Source: SBAX01 sp043806315
GTDB taxonomy: Bacteria; Planctomycetota; Phycisphaerae; UBA1845
Length of the DNA stretch: 6,405 nt
NCBI GenBank assembly: GCA_043806315.1
Contig: JAZDHF010000132.1
Span: forward strand, 1 to 6,405
Direction of reading: 5' to 3'
Shown: positions 5,373-6,405 of the stretch, in pieces
Position numbering within the stretch: the stretch's first letter is position 1
How the letters are laid out: the number at the start of each line of letters is the position of its first letter
The notes under the pieces: model-generated
Databases searched by the model: none
Told to the model about the DNA's origin: nothing
Seen by the model: the letters and a program-made list of their open reading frames with translations, nothing else
Position numbers and translations under genes: made by a program

Positions 5373-6128
5373 TCACGACCGGATCAACGCGATGAGGCCG
5401 ATCACCGCCGCTACGACGGATAGGCCTACCGCCGCGGCGGCGAAGTACGTGAATCGCCGCGTCTGCTTCTGGAGGATCGTTGCGACGCGTTCCTCCCGCG
5501 CTGACGCATCCCAGCGCATGTCCTGCAACGCCTTGGCCGAGGTCCCCGTCGCCTCGCCGAGAAGCGTCACCGCTTGTTGGAACCCTTCCAGGGTCGTCGC
5601 CACGCGGTCGTTCGTCTGCCGCGACAGATCAAGCTGTCGCCCGATCGAGACCATGGTCTCCCGTTGGGCATCGGCAAGCCGCGGAAGCTGGGAAAGGTTC
5701 TCCTCGACCCGTTTGACGCAGGCCCCGTCCACGCTCATCTGTTGGCTCATCGTGGAGAGCAACTCCAGTTGCGTTTTGGACGCTTCGGGCAGGTGATCGA
5801 GGCTTTCGGCGAGGCGGCTTAGGGAGCGGGTCATGGATTCCGACCGCTCGCCTTGCAGTTCAAGGTGGTTCTGCACCGACTCGACGAGTTTGACGACCTT
5901 GGCGTACTCCTCCTCAAGCCGCTCGACATTCGATGTCGTCCGCGCCAGCCGAAACTTCGGCGTCGGAACCGGAGGCTCCGAGGGAATGACCCCCGGTCCC
6001 ATCGGTGTAGCGCCGCCGTCGCCGCCCGGAGCTTTCGGCCCGATCGGGGCGTAGGGATCATGTCCGCCCGGACGGGCCGACGTACGCAGCCAGTGTCCCA
6101 CGCGGGACCACAGTGTCGCTCTCTCCAC
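5373..6128 (-). CDS. Tail-anchored coiled-coil protein of unknown function, cotranscribed with pilT
   Basis: I do not recognise this 251-residue protein. Residues 20-58 are rich in Gly and Pro and probably disordered. Residues 65-225 are charged and heptad-rich with many Gln, Ser and Leu, consistent with a long coiled coil; the style resembles the signalling helices of chemoreceptors, but no chemoreceptor hairpin motif is seen. Residues 228-249 are a single hydrophobic helix ending in LIRS at the very C-terminus, so most of the protein should lie in the cytoplasm, tethered to the inner membrane. The frame stays open upstream to 6383, but GTG at 6128 is chosen: AGGAGG (6142-6137) lies eight bases before it and the upstream part reads as leader. 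Position ahead of pilT suggests a role in pilus placement or motor control, which is inference from context only. Confidence 0.8.
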   Translation of the reverse strand: MERATLWSRVGHWLRTSARPGGHDPYAPIGPKAPGGDGGATPMGPGVIPSEPPVPTPKFRLARTTSNVERLEEEYAKVVKLVESVQNHLELQGERSESMTRSLSRLAESLDHLPEASKTQLELLSTMSQQMSVDGACVKRVEENLSQLPRLADAQRETMVSIGRQLDLSRQTNDRVATTLEGFQQAVTLLGEATGTSAKALQDMRWDASAREERVATILQKQTRRFTYFAAAAVGLSVVAAVIGLIALIRS

Positions 6129-6143
6129 GTTAACAGCCTCCTC
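6129..6143 (-). promoter_or_regulatory. Strong ribosome-binding site of the coiled-coil gene
   Basis: GAGGAGG at 6143-6137 with an 8-nt spacer to GTG (6128-6126) is close to the ideal Shine-Dalgarno. It decides the start against the longer open frame. Confidence 0.75.
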
Positions 6144-6159
6144 GTGCGTCCGAGGGCGT

Positions 6160-6186
6160 AGCGGCGACGCGCTCCGTCGCGCCGCT
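6160..6186 (-). promoter_or_regulatory. Hairpin in the leader of the coiled-coil/pilT operon
   Basis: AGCGGCGACG (6160-6169) pairs with CGTCGCGCCGCT (6175-6186) to give ten base pairs with a 2-nt bulge and a 5-nt loop. It lies between the predicted transcription start (near 6215) and the ribosome-binding site, 16 bases from the latter. It could affect translation or stability; there is no T-run, so it is not a terminator. Confidence 0.45.
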
Positions 6187-6221
6187 CCCCGGTTCGCCCG
6201 AACGATCGCCCGCGGTAAACG

Positions 6222-6250
6222 ATTGTACCCCCCCGAATCCGTCGGATCAA
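6222..6250 (-). promoter_or_regulatory. Sigma70-like promoter of the coiled-coil/pilT operon
   Basis: On the minus strand TTGATC (6250-6245) and TACAAT (6227-6222) are separated by 17 bp that include a run of seven Gs. The predicted start is near 6215, giving a leader of about 87 nt to the GTG. Confidence 0.65.
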
Positions 6251-6314
6251 CGAACGGGCGTTGACCGCAGCGATTCCGCAACAGCGTAGCGAAGGGCCGG
6301 TGGGAGAAGAAGTT

Positions 6315-6405
6315 ATGCATGATTCGGGAGCCGATCACATTCGCAGAGAGGTTTTGGGGGCTGAAGGGGCGGAGCTGGAGCATGGACGCCAGAGGCGGCG
6401 TTGCG
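6315..6405 (+). CDS. Possible start of a plus-strand gene, truncated by the window end
   Basis: ATG at 6315 is preceded by GGGAG (6302-6306) with an 8-nt spacer and opens a frame of 30 codons that is still open at the window end (it begins MHDSGADHIRREVLG). The gene would diverge from the coiled-coil/pilT operon. The product is not recognised, third-position GC looks lower than in the neighbouring genes, and no clear promoter is seen, so this may be chance. Confidence 0.3.
   Translation, partial: MHDSGADHIRREVLGAEGAELEHGRQRRRC

Noticed and set aside
6129..6383. N-terminal extension of the coiled-coil protein to 6383
   Set aside because: A near-ideal ribosome site precedes the GTG at 6128 and a sigma70-like promoter lies within the extension.

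Overview
The window is GC-rich bacterial DNA (roughly 60-65% GC by eye) and most likely comes from a member of the Planctomycetota or a close PVC relative. Three things suggest this. One is a secreted fibre-like protein with an S74 chaperone tail. The second is a short secreted protein built around a GGGY...GGFW domain and ending in an IPTL-CTERM-type sorting signal. The third is a dense scatter of short repeats whose translations (for example RSLTVAAL on one strand and SRDREGAD on the other) I associate with planctomycete genomes. This assignment is inference from gene style, not from a marker gene.

Left half, plus strand (1-3350): an AT-richer leader is followed by a 723-residue secreted protein. 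In order it has a signal peptide, a conserved N-terminal domain, two VGIGT-type fibre segments, seven 37-residue RCC1-like repeats (one full seven-bladed propeller) and a C-terminal Peptidase_S74 domain with a coiled coil. Next comes a repeat-rich block running into a Cys-rich protein with an IPTL-CTERM-like anchor. After that lies the orphaned 3' end of a second S74-type gene, followed by a second copy of the 94-bp block found after the first gene. The two halves look like a tandem duplication that later lost most of one copy.

Middle, minus strand (3351-4190): a compact toxin-antitoxin pair, a DUF104-like antitoxin followed by a PIN-domain VapC toxin with a 14-nt overlap. Its promoter is placed so that the antitoxin transcript would be leaderless. 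A second copy of a 37-bp dispersed repeat lies between this pair and the next operon.

Right, minus strand (4190-6250): a likely two-gene operon transcribed from a good sigma70-like promoter at 6222-6250. The first gene encodes a proline/glycine-rich, coiled-coil, C-terminally tail-anchored protein of unknown function. The second encodes a PilT/PilU-family pilus retraction ATPase with intact nucleotide-binding motifs but no recognisable AIRNLIRE motif. The last 90 bases may hold the start of a plus-strand gene that runs off the window.

The secreted proteins and the pilus ATPase all point to cell-surface biology. The strongest novelty is in the repeats: the same repeat family sits in the 3' flank of S74-type genes and, inverted, appears to encode the signal peptide of the IPTL-CTERM protein. 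I see no CRISPR array, insertion sequence, tRNA or rRNA.
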